Positions 52,245 to 59,514 of a stretch of 64,000 bases of DNA are shown here, piece by piece. How positions within the stretch are numbered: position 1 is the first letter of the stretch; each line of letters begins with the position of its first letter. The stretch lies in NCBI RefSeq assembly GCF_020615385.1, contig NZ_JAJAVB010000002.1, forward strand, positions 236,265 to 300,264, given 5' to 3'. The DNA comes from Jiella soli. GTDB taxonomy: Bacteria > Pseudomonadota > Alphaproteobacteria > Rhizobiales > Rhizobiaceae. Below the pieces are notes generated by a model. It saw only the letters and a list, made by a program, of their open reading frames with translations, ran no database searches and was not told the origin of the DNA. A program made the translations under genes and the position numbers.

Positions 52245-52588
52245 TTTTTTTCCGTTTCCAGGAGCAGGCCTTTCGAGACGTAGGTCAGTTGGAAGGCTTC
52301 GAAGATCGGCCAGATGTCGAGCAGCGCGTCGATGGCCGCCGGGCTCGGATCGATGGGATTGCCGTCCGCGTCGCCGATGCCCTCCCAGGCGAGCACCGCC
52401 CGCCGCGCCAGCGCCTTGCCGAAGGCGACAGCGCGCTCCTCGTCGGAGACCTCTTCGGGCACCGCCTCGACGGCCGGATCGCTGCGCGTCGCCACCATCA
52501 GCGCGGTGGTCAGCGGGCGCAGCTGCACCCGTACGCCGGGCGCGAGGTCATGCCAGCGCGGGGCGTTGGTCAGGTCGAGCGTCAGCAT
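52151..52588 (-). CDS. Tail assembly chaperone, short form (lambda gpG analogue)
   Basis: The 145-residue protein starts MLTLDLTNAPRWHDLAPGVR and includes LRPLTTALMVATRSDP and AIDALLDIWPIFEAFQL. Its last 30 residues after the slippery site are low-complexity and basic, as expected for a frame that is sometimes abandoned. It follows the tail tube gene by 2 bases. Together with the frameshifted extension it should chaperone the tape measure. Confidence 0.85.
   Translation of the reverse strand: MLTLDLTNAPRWHDLAPGVRVQLRPLTTALMVATRSDPAVEAVPEEVSDEERAVAFGKALARRAVLAWEGIGDADGNPIDPSPAAIDALLDIWPIFEAFQLTYVSKGLLLETEKNASALSPNGPSVGASATAKPARKPARTARRG
52244..52250 (-). promoter_or_regulatory. Programmed -1 frameshift slippery site
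   Basis: Minus-strand heptamer A-AAA-AAC in the chaperone zero frame (codons 114 and 115, AAA AAC). A one-base slip back opens the 106-codon extension frame that ends exactly at the tape-measure start. Confidence 0.8.
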
Positions 52589-52590
52589 TC

Positions 52591-53532
52591 TCAGTATACC
52601 TCGATGTCGTTGGTCAGGGTCGCCGTGCACATCCGGCCGACGACGCTGTCGCGCGCCGCCTGCCAGTCGAAGGTCGCCTGAACGCCCTGCGGCCCGGAAA
52701 TCTCGATCCGCGGGCGCGGCAGGTAGACGGCGTGCACTGTGAAGGCGAAGCTCTCGCCCGAGGGCAGGACGTAGGCGAACTCCATCTCGCAGGCCTCGCC
52801 GTTGATCGCTTGCGTAACAAGCGTCTGGTCGGCGAACCGCACCTCGATCCGGCCGGTCAACGCCGCGATGGATGGGTCGGCGCCGTCGATGCGGCCGTCC
52901 GAGCGGATCGTCTCGATGCGGTCGAGGTTGTTGGCGTAGGTGATCTCGGCTGAGACCACGTTGCCGAGCGCCGTGCCGTTGCGGGTGATCGACCCGTTGA
53001 AATGGCCGAAGCGCTTCAGCCCCAGCGCGGCAGGCGTCCCGGCGCTGGTCGTCGTGCCCACCGTCTCGCCCTGCGCTACCAGCCGCGCCGTCGCGGTGAG
53101 CAAGCCCGAGCGTTGCATCTGCCAGGTGATCTGGTCGAGCACGCAACCGGAATACATCGCGTAGCGCGGGACCTCCGGCATGCCGGTCTCGATCGACATG
53201 CTGGGCAGCGTCCAGGACCCCGACTGGAACTCGTGGCTGTACGGGGCTTCCGCGCCCGTGGTCGTCGCCGCGCCGAAGGCCGCCTTGAGCCAGAAGCCCA
53301 AGGCCTCCGCGTCGAGCGGCACGACGACGTCGCCGTCCGCCGTCACCGCGTCCTTGATCGGCGCCAGCGGATCGCGGCCGTACCCGAGAAGCTCGGAGTT
53401 CAGCAGCGGTTGCTCCGCCCCCAGCGAGGTGCTGGCGAAGGGCATCCGCGTGAAGCCGCTCGCGGGCGGCGTTCCATAGGTCGTCTCGAACGCAAGCGCC
53501 ATCAGCGCCCGCGCCCCCTGGGCTCGTGCCAT
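52591..53532 (-). CDS. Phage tail tube protein
   Basis: The 313-residue protein begins MARAQGARALMALAFETTYGTPP, as in phage tail tube proteins of the rhodobacterial siphophage type. It has LLGYGRDPLAPIKDAVTADG near residue 49 and LGFWLKAAFG near 77. A C-terminal Ig-like part follows, with FTVHAVYLPRPRIEISGPQGV. It is about twice the size of the GTA tube protein at 7289-7702 and not obviously homologous, so the two particles have different tubes. Confidence 0.88.
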   Translation of the reverse strand: MARAQGARALMALAFETTYGTPPASGFTRMPFASTSLGAEQPLLNSELLGYGRDPLAPIKDAVTADGDVVVPLDAEALGFWLKAAFGAATTTGAEAPYSHEFQSGSWTLPSMSIETGMPEVPRYAMYSGCVLDQITWQMQRSGLLTATARLVAQGETVGTTTSAGTPAALGLKRFGHFNGSITRNGTALGNVVSAEITYANNLDRIETIRSDGRIDGADPSIAALTGRIEVRFADQTLVTQAINGEACEMEFAYVLPSGESFAFTVHAVYLPRPRIEISGPQGVQATFDWQAARDSVVGRMCTATLTNDIEVY

Positions 53533-53556
53533 GTTCGTCTCCTATCGTCAGAGAAG

Positions 53557-53976
53557 TCAGCCGAGCGGGTCGGCCGTGGAATAGTGCAGGACCACCGGGA
53601 TCACGGCGGCCTTCAGGCTGGCCGCGCCCTCGATGGGCAGATCGACGGGCCGCGGCGCTTCTGCCTCGACCCAGTCGCAAAGCCCGCCTAGCGTTCGATC
53701 CGCGGCGAGTGCAGTGCCGATGCTGGCGGTCAGCGCGTCGAAGGCGGTGTCACGTGCAGCGCCCTGAACGATAGCCTCGATCTCGGCACGGTGCTGGTAG
53801 TGGTAGCGCAGCGGCGACAGCGTGACCTCAGGCTCTCCCGGCTCGCCGTCGCGCAGGATCAGCAGGCCATCGGCCGGCACGCGTTCGGGCAGCAACTCGC
53901 CGCGGAGCGCGGTGGCGGGCAGTGCCGAGAGCCGCGCGTACAGCGCGGCGAGGATGGTTTCGCGGGGTGTTGGCAT
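53557..53976 (-). CDS. Tail terminator-like protein
   Basis: The 139-residue protein (MPTPRETILAALYARLSALP) has the size, position and N-terminal helix of phage tail completion proteins. LSPLRYHYQHRAEIEAIV and GLCDWVEAEAPRP in the middle resemble homologues that databases often label acyl-CoA transferase, which looks like a misnomer. It lies just before the tail tube gene. In most such phages it would directly follow the DUF6441-like gene, but here a 390-base insert separates them. Confidence 0.75.
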   Translation of the reverse strand: MPTPRETILAALYARLSALPATALRGELLPERVPADGLLILRDGEPGEPEVTLSPLRYHYQHRAEIEAIVQGAARDTAFDALTASIGTALAADRTLGGLCDWVEAEAPRPVDLPIEGAASLKAAVIPVVLHYSTADPLG

Positions 53977-53987
53977 CTGTCCGGTGC

Positions 53988-54016
53988 TTGAATTCTAATG
54001 CGAGTTGTCCGATACA
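53988..54016 (+). promoter_or_regulatory. Candidate promoter of the inserted unit
   Basis: TTGAAT (53988-53993) and GATACA (54011-54016) are 17 bases apart on the plus strand, opposite to the phage operon. They overlap the first hairpin of the insert. Confidence 0.35.
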
Positions 54017-54070
54017 TGTGGCAACTCGTCCTTCGGAGGTCGGGGCAGGTTCAAATCCTGCGGTTGCGCT
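54001..54070 (+). other. Structured non-coding stretch with tRNA-like T arm
   Basis: CGAGTTG (54001-54007) pairs with CAACTCG (54022-54028). It is followed by a small CCT/AGG hairpin, and then by GCAGG-TTCAAAT-CCTGC (54045-54061), which has the exact 5-7-5 form and loop sequence of a tRNA T arm. A full tRNA cannot be folded: no valid D arm or anticodon arm is found. It may be a tRNA remnant, an old attachment site or a small structured RNA. Confidence 0.35.
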
Positions 54071-54131
54071 AGTTCTTGTTGTCCTTCTCAGCCTTTTCCA
54101 TTTCGGAAACAGCCAACTAAGGAGGATCGCA

Positions 54132-54299
54132 ATGAACAAAAAGATGAAGAATTCGAAGTCCAAGTCCTGCACAGCTAAGCGTCTAAAGCCGAAACTAGTG
54201 ATGATCGTAACCCATATCTTCGAAACTGTTTGGGCAACGGGAGCTGGCGTAGCTGCAGCGATGGTGTTCTCCGCTCCGATCTATTCGCGCAGGGTGTGA
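54132..54299 (+). CDS. Small membrane peptide in a moron-like insert
   Basis: The ATG at 54132 follows a perfect AAGGAGG site. The 55-residue product has a very basic start (MNKKMKNSKSKSCTAKRLKPK) and one hydrophobic segment, about residues 22-48 (LVMIVTHIFETVWATGAGVAAAMVF). No family is recognised. It is on the opposite strand to the phage genes, is AT-rich against them, and is closed by its own hairpin, so it looks like a cargo gene (moron) that may be expressed from the silent prophage. A toxin-like or host-modifying role is possible but unsupported. Confidence 0.6.
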   Translation: MNKKMKNSKSKSCTAKRLKPKLVMIVTHIFETVWATGAGVAAAMVFSAPIYSRRV

Positions 54300-54314
54300 T
54301 TGCGCACCCTGCGC
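54287..54314 (+). terminator. Terminator-like hairpin of the moron unit
   Basis: GCGCAGGGTG (54287-54296) and CACCCTGCGC (54305-54314) form a perfect ten-base-pair stem with an eight-base loop overlapping the stop of the small membrane gene. The following ATCCATCTTT has only a weak T tract; the stem would work in either direction. Confidence 0.55.
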
Positions 54315-54364
54315 ATCCATCTTTGATTGGCGGAAGATCGTGACGATACCTGCCCAATTTGGGT

Positions 54365-54991
54365 TTATCTCGTATCCACCCAGTTCGCCACGATCAGCCC
54401 TGGCACACCATCCAACGCACGGTCTGCATCCCGCGCGAGGTCCAGCCGCTTCGGCAGCTTCACTTGCGGCACCAGCAGGAAGATCGGCGCGGTGACCTTT
54501 CCCCGCCCGGTCTTCGAGCGCGACACCACCGCCTGGCCCTTCGTGTTGAGCCGTCCCTCCGCCACCAGCAGGCTCGGGCCCGTGCGGCGATAGACGAAGC
54601 GCAGGCGCAGCCCGCGTCGCCGTTCCCATTCGCCGGGCGTGATCCGGCCACCGCGCAGGGACTTGCCTGCGGCGGGCAGCGGGATCGCCAGCCAGAACCC
54701 GTTCTTCGATCGGATCAGCGGGCCGGTATCATGCGCGCCGACGATGACCGGGGCCTTCGACCAGACCAGCGCTGCCGCGTCCAGGCTTTCGCCCGACCTC
54801 GGGAAGTTCTGGCTCCGGATCGAGTTGGCCAGCCGTCGCCCGAGCCCCGCGCCGGTGATCTGCAACCGCCAGGCCGTCTTCAGGCCCGTTCCGGCCTCGC
54901 GCATGGCGGCGGTCACCGCGCGCTCGCCCGCAGCAACCTCGGCTGCCATCATCGCGACGATGTCGGGATCGATATCGAGCTTCAGTCTCAC
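54365..54991 (-). CDS. DUF6441-like phage tail/neck protein
   Basis: The 208-residue protein begins MRLKLDIDPDIVAMMAAEV and contains LKTAWRLQITGAGLGRRLANS and LRFVYRRTGPSLLVAEGRL. This matches an uncharacterised phage family located between head-joining and tail terminator genes (DUF name from memory). By position it is a neck or tail-joining component like HK97 gp10. Its ATG overlaps the preceding stop by 4 bases. Confidence 0.78.
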   Translation of the reverse strand: MRLKLDIDPDIVAMMAAEVAAGERAVTAAMREAGTGLKTAWRLQITGAGLGRRLANSIRSQNFPRSGESLDAAALVWSKAPVIVGAHDTGPLIRSKNGFWLAIPLPAAGKSLRGGRITPGEWERRRGLRLRFVYRRTGPSLLVAEGRLNTKGQAVVSRSKTGRGKVTAPIFLLVPQVKLPKRLDLARDADRALDGVPGLIVANWVDTR

Positions 54992-55299
54992 GCAGGCCTC
55001 AGATCGACGGTCCAGACCAGCCGCTCGCGGTCACGTACAGGCTCGCCCTGAATGAGGAAGGCGTCGCCGTCGATCTCGATCCTGTCGCCGGGACGCGGGT
55101 TCACCACGTCGGCCACGCGCAGGTCGATCCGGCTAGTTTCGGACCAGAGCCGCGCGTCGCCGAAGTCGCTGATCGCGTCCGCACGCCGGGCGACGACCCG
55201 CACCAGCACAGGCGCGCCGCCGTCGGCGATGTAGACTGCGTCCCGGCCGATGTTCGGATCGGCGAAGAGGGCGCCGACGGCGGCGGCGAAGGCGCTCAT
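54988..55299 (-). CDS. Head-tail joining protein (gpFII-like)
   Basis: The start MSAFAAAVGALFADPNIGRDA at 55299 overlaps the stop of the cement-protein gene (TGATG). The 103-residue, beta-rich protein has VNPRPGDRIEIDGDAFLIQG near residue 67, like small head-tail attachment proteins that act after lambda gpW. It is followed by the DUF6441-like gene with a 4-base overlap. Confidence 0.8.
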   Translation of the reverse strand: MSAFAAAVGALFADPNIGRDAVYIADGGAPVLVRVVARRADAISDFGDARLWSETSRIDLRVADVVNPRPGDRIEIDGDAFLIQGEPVRDRERLVWTVDLRPA

Positions 55300-55634
55300 C
55301 AGAAGGCCGCGTTCAGGCGCACCCGGCCGATGGTGTCGCCCGCGCCGCTCGCCACCGCCTCCACGGCCACGCCGATAAGGGTGTTGTCGGTGGCGACCGT
55401 GGTGCAGCGCTTGTTGGTGTCGTCCCAATAGACCTTGGCGCCGACGGTCCAGGCCTGGGAGCCGACCTTGGTGATGTCGAAGACGCCGACGAGCGCTGTC
55501 TCGACGGGCTCGCCGAGGGCGGCCGCTCCGGCGGCGACGCCGAAGATGGCGCCGACGAGCAGGCCATCGCCGGAGGCGACGGCATAGGGTGCGGTCAGCG
55601 TAATGGTGTTGCCGGGCTGGACGAAGTTTTTCAT
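55299..55634 (-). CDS. DUF2190 capsid decoration/cement protein
   Basis: The 111-residue protein (MKNFVQPGNTITLTAPYAV) is a DUF2190 family member. VASGDGLLVGAIFGVAAG and the C-terminal TIGRVRLNAAF are typical. Such proteins bind the outside of the capsid and stabilise it. It follows the capsid gene by about 77 bases. Confidence 0.88.
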   Translation of the reverse strand: MKNFVQPGNTITLTAPYAVASGDGLLVGAIFGVAAGAAALGEPVETALVGVFDITKVGSQAWTVGAKVYWDDTNKRCTTVATDNTLIGVAVEAVASGAGDTIGRVRLNAAF

Positions 55635-55711
55635 GATTGGGATCCTCGTGGAAAGACGAAGGGCGGCCGGTGAGGACCGCCCGCATGTCTGGGTTCAGGA
55701 TGGGGTGCAGG

Positions 55712-57784
55712 TTATGCGCCCGGGTTCTTGTAGAGGCCGCGCCAGTCGATAGCCTTGGCGCCGAAGTCGAGGCGGCACTTGATCTCGACCCCGTCGACGT
55801 CGAAGCCGTTGCGCGTCTCGATGTAGGCGCCCTGTTGACCCTCGAGATAGGCGTACTCGATGGTGTCGATCTGGTTCGGGCTCGCCGCCAGATACCAGGC
55901 GGTTTCGCTGGCGGCGTCGAGCCGGGGCTCGCTGATCGGCGCCAGCGTGCGGATCGACTGCGGCACCACGCTGGACGTCGCGGCAGGCACGAGGTTCTGG
56001 GCGACCAGCTGTTCGGCCTTCAACTCCAGCGAGGCGGGCACGATCAGGAAGGCGGGCCGGACGTTCAGCACCGTCTTCTTGTCGAGGCCGGTCTGCTTGG
56101 CCATCGCCGCGCGCGCCGCGCCCACCGCATCCACCGCCAGCGCCGCGCCGGTGCCCGCGAGGTTCTTGTGGGTGGTGTGGAACAGCGCGTTGCCGTCGGC
56201 CATCGCCGGGTTCGAGGTGATGATGCCCCAGACCACGTCCGATTCCAGCTGGGCGATGGAGTTGCCATACATCGCCGGGATCCGCGTGAAGGCGTCAAGG
56301 TCGTCATTGATCAGCGTCTGCCGGGTGATGGCGACCACCCGACCATAGGTCTTGACCTTGTAGCTCTCCTTGCTCTCGCCGAGCGTCCCGCGCTTGAACT
56401 CGCCGCTCTCGCCGACCTCCAGCAGCTGCGGCGCTTCGCCAAGCTGGACCCGGTGCATCGCCTTGAAGTCGGTGGCGAGCACCTGGCGGCAGAACAGCAT
56501 GAACGTGCGCGGATAGGCCTCGTAGGCCTGCCGCAGGGTCTTGTTGGTGACCGCCGACAGGATCTCGGGGAAGTCCGAGGTCGAGTGCAGCGCGCGCGTC
56601 GCCACCTCGTCGCGCGACAGGCCGCGCGTGTTGACCCCGGCATTGCCGAGGCTTTCACGGGCGAGCTCCAAGAGCGTCATGCCGCGATACTGGCGCGCGG
56701 CGTCCTCCAGCTGGAAGAGCGTCGGGCTGTAGCGGTGCAGCAGCGCGCTTGCTACAGCATCGCGGCGGGTGATGCGCTCGTCCCGGCCGCCGAGCGGAAC
56801 CGAAACATGCGGGAACGTCCGGGTCTCGTCGGACTTGGCCGCAACCTGATCGAGGATCAGCCGGCGGGATTCGTCGACACTGACACCGCGCTTGACCAGA
56901 TCCTCGGCGAAGCCGCGCTCCAGATTCAGGCGCCCCGCCAGATCGTAAATGGTGGAGACGCGGTCGCGCTCGGCGTCGCGGGCCCGGCTAACCATTGCGT
57001 CGGCGTCCTCCACCACCGCGGACGTCGCTGCGGGCTTCGGCCCTTTCGGTTGGGAGCGGGTCTCGCTGGCGTCGACCTTGGGTTCGGGCGCAGTCGCTTT
57101 CGGCTCGGTCATGGTGGTGTCCTCGGTCGCGACCGGCTCGGCCGGCTGGTTGGTGGAGGGGTTCGCGGCGTCGCTCGCCGGGGTCTTGGTCTGGTCACTC
57201 ATCGGGATGGGTCCTTTCTTGCTGGAAGGGGCGTCCCGGCGGTGAAGGACGCAGTCGTGAAGGGGATGCTGGGTGCGGAAGCCGGCTGCCGGATCGGCGC
57301 CGACCGCCACGGCGGAAACCTCGAACGGTGTCCAGTCGACGGCACGCCACAGCTCTCGGCCGCCTTCGGGCTTGGAGACCTCGAAGCGGTGAACCTGGTA
57401 GCCGATGGAGACGGCCCGGATGTGCCCGGCCTGAATGTCGCGCCAGATCGGTTCGACATCGGCGCGCTCGGACAGGCGCACCAGCGCAATGCCCCGGCCG
57501 TTCTCGATGCGGGCCGATCCTGGTACGATCGAGCCGATCACCGCGTCGAGCTCGGTCAGTTCGTGCACCTTCAGGAAGGGCGCACCCGCGTTAAGCCGGT
57601 CGAGCCGGACGTGCGCCGAGTCGAGGCTCAGTTCCTCGTCATAAGGCTCGCCGAAAAAGGTCGCGCGGCGAATGCGGGCACCAGCCGACCAGACCACCTC
57701 GACGGTGCGGGCCTCCCCATCGGCTGTGTTCGGCGCAAGCTCCGCCGCCCGGCGCATGGCCGGCAGTTCGATCATCGTATCCAT
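55712..57784 (-). CDS. Prohead protease / major capsid protein fusion
   Basis: The 690-residue protein joins two functions. Residues about 20-185 form a U35-type prohead protease, with His in FLKVHELTE and Ser in IRAVSIGYQVHRFE. A linker rich in Thr, Pro, Ala and Glu follows (about 195-265), then a helical scaffold-like segment. The C-terminal 300 residues form the capsid domain (TLRQAYEAYPRTFMLFCRQV, LINDDLDAFTRI, WYLAASPNQIDTIEYAYLEG). An internal ATG at 57202 with AAGGA upstream could make the linker-capsid part alone (496 residues), similar in idea to the nested lambda C/Nu3 genes. Confidence 0.9.
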   Translation of the reverse strand: MDTMIELPAMRRAAELAPNTADGEARTVEVVWSAGARIRRATFFGEPYDEELSLDSAHVRLDRLNAGAPFLKVHELTELDAVIGSIVPGSARIENGRGIALVRLSERADVEPIWRDIQAGHIRAVSIGYQVHRFEVSKPEGGRELWRAVDWTPFEVSAVAVGADPAAGFRTQHPLHDCVLHRRDAPSSKKGPIPMSDQTKTPASDAANPSTNQPAEPVATEDTTMTEPKATAPEPKVDASETRSQPKGPKPAATSAVVEDADAMVSRARDAERDRVSTIYDLAGRLNLERGFAEDLVKRGVSVDESRRLILDQVAAKSDETRTFPHVSVPLGGRDERITRRDAVASALLHRYSPTLFQLEDAARQYRGMTLLELARESLGNAGVNTRGLSRDEVATRALHSTSDFPEILSAVTNKTLRQAYEAYPRTFMLFCRQVLATDFKAMHRVQLGEAPQLLEVGESGEFKRGTLGESKESYKVKTYGRVVAITRQTLINDDLDAFTRIPAMYGNSIAQLESDVVWGIITSNPAMADGNALFHTTHKNLAGTGAALAVDAVGAARAAMAKQTGLDKKTVLNVRPAFLIVPASLELKAEQLVAQNLVPAATSSVVPQSIRTLAPISEPRLDAASETAWYLAASPNQIDTIEYAYLEGQQGAYIETRNGFDVDGVEIKCRLDFGAKAIDWRGLYKNPGA

Positions 57785-57799
57785 GGAAAATCCTGAAGG

Positions 57800-59308
57800 T
57801 CAGTCGTTGGGGGCCGGAGGCGTGTCACCGTCGGCTGTCGGATCATTCGATTGCGCGCTGCCGGTCTTGGTGACGCGCCGCGGATCGCTGTCGAGCACGA
57901 GGCCGAGCGCGTCGAGCTTGGCGTTGGTCGCGGCGATCTCGGCCAGCACGGCGTCGGGATTGCGGCCCTGTTTTGCGATCACCTCGGCCAGCGTCATGGT
58001 GCCGGAGCGGATCGACAGCAGGTTGGCCATCGCGTCCTTCTGCGGATCGACGGCCTCGAACTTCGGCGGCGACCATTCGACCGGCACCTCGGGTGTCGGG
58101 ATCTGGCCCGCCGCCCACGCGGCCTCGGTGAACCAGCGCCAGACCGGCGCGCAGAACATCGGGATGAAGAGCTGCCATTGGACGGCGTCGATCTGGCGGC
58201 GGAACTCCACGAGCCCCGCCCGGATCGAGGAATAGTTCACTTGGCTGAGATCGCCGGTCAGCAGCTCGTAGGGCACCCGGAACCCAGCCGAGATCGTGTG
58301 CAGGCTCGCCCCCTTGTATTCGCCGTAGCCGCCGGTGGCCGAAGGCTGGTTGAACCGGATGTCCTTGCCGCCACGGGCATAGGCGATCAGCCCCGGCTCG
58401 AACTGCTCGACCCGGTTGCCGTCGGCATCGACCACAGACGGCGCGATACCCTGTTGCGCCTCGTCGTCGCCGAAGACGATGGCCGTGACGCAGGCCTCGG
58501 TCTTCTTGCGGACCAGCTCGGCCACCTCGTAATCGTCGAGATCGCGCAAGCTGCGGATCACCGGCGCGCCCCAGGGCACGCCGCGCGCCTGAGTCCTCTG
58601 CTTCTCGTAGACATGGGCGATCTCGGTCGCCGGGACCGGGCGGCTCTGCAACCCGTTCTGCAAGGCCCCGTAAGCGTCGCCCGGGTGCTCCGCGTGCAGC
58701 CAGTAGGCCCGGCGCTTGCCGACGGGGTCGAACTCGATGCCTTGGACCAGCCGCCCCGCGCCGAGGACGCCGGATTTGGTAGCGTCGAGGAAATCGGCCT
58801 CCAGCACCTGCAATTGCAGCGGCACCGGCAGACCGTCCGAGGATCGCCGCAGGCGGCGGCGCACCAGCACCTCGCCCGCCTCCACCATCTCTCGGCAGAT
58901 CAGCGTCTGCAGGCCGTAGAAGTCGAGCTGGCCATCGGCGTCGCACTCCGCCGTCCAGCGTTCGAAGAGCGCATCGACCTTCCGGTCCAGCGTGTCGTCG
59001 CCGCTGGCGGCGCGCGGCATGATGCCCGCGCCGATGATGTTGTTCACCAGCACGGCCACGGCCTTGGCCGCATGCGGGTTGTTCCGCACCAGATCGCGCA
59101 TCCGGTCGCGCAGCAGCGCTCCGGCAACACCGATCTCGGTGTCGGCCGAGGATCCCGGCGCACGCCAGCCCTCGGTGCGACGCCCGCGCGCGGCCCCGTC
59201 ATAGCCCCGCGTCAGGGCCTCGAAGGCCTGCCGCGCCATCACGCGGCGGGCAGCAGCCCGGGGGGCGACGGAGGCAATAGCCCTGTCGAACCAGGTCGCC
59301 GACATCAT
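57800..59308 (-). CDS. Lambda-type phage portal protein
   Basis: The 502-residue protein fits the phage_lambda_P portal family: NNPHAAKAVAVLVNNIIGAGI near residue 76, LQVLEADFLD near 170, RAYWLHAEHPGDAY near 205, AHVYEKQRTQARGVPW near 240 and YKGASLHTISAGFRVPYELL near 345. It starts at an ATG-ATG pair overlapping the gpW-like stop. It is unrelated in detail to the GTA portal at 11866-13086. Confidence 0.92.
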   Translation of the reverse strand: MMSATWFDRAIASVAPRAAARRVMARQAFEALTRGYDGAARGRRTEGWRAPGSSADTEIGVAGALLRDRMRDLVRNNPHAAKAVAVLVNNIIGAGIMPRAASGDDTLDRKVDALFERWTAECDADGQLDFYGLQTLICREMVEAGEVLVRRRLRRSSDGLPVPLQLQVLEADFLDATKSGVLGAGRLVQGIEFDPVGKRRAYWLHAEHPGDAYGALQNGLQSRPVPATEIAHVYEKQRTQARGVPWGAPVIRSLRDLDDYEVAELVRKKTEACVTAIVFGDDEAQQGIAPSVVDADGNRVEQFEPGLIAYARGGKDIRFNQPSATGGYGEYKGASLHTISAGFRVPYELLTGDLSQVNYSSIRAGLVEFRRQIDAVQWQLFIPMFCAPVWRWFTEAAWAAGQIPTPEVPVEWSPPKFEAVDPQKDAMANLLSIRSGTMTLAEVIAKQGRNPDAVLAEIAATNAKLDALGLVLDSDPRRVTKTGSAQSNDPTADGDTPPAPND

Positions 59309-59514
59309 CGGTCCCCGCGCGAGAAGCCCGCGAGCCCCGCCACCGGCAGCGGCCGTGTGGTGCCCGCGATGGCGCGCTCGATGGTCCGGATGCGGGCCAG
59401 CAGGTCTTCGGCCGAGCCGTAATCCACGGACTTGCCGTCATAGCTGACCCGGGTCGTGCCGCTGGCATAGGCCCGGCGCAGCGCCGAGAGCTCCGTTTCC
59501 GCCCAGTCGGTCAT
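59305..59514 (-). CDS. gpW-like head completion protein
   Basis: The 69-residue protein (MTDWAETELSALRRAYASGT) has the size and position of lambda gpW, between terminase and portal. Two helices flank a short beta hairpin (TRVSYDGKSVDYGS), the known gpW fold layout. The ATG overlaps the terminase stop (TGATG) and the stop overlaps the portal start. Confidence 0.85.
   Translation of the reverse strand: MTDWAETELSALRRAYASGTTRVSYDGKSVDYGSAEDLLARIRTIERAIAGTTRPLPVAGLAGFSRGDR

Noticed and set aside
54001-54070. A possible complete tRNA gene ending in the T arm at 54045-54061
   Set aside because: The T arm is perfect, but no acceptor, D or anticodon arm can be paired convincingly and the anticodon loop would have a pyrimidine at position 37. 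Kept only as a tRNA-like element.
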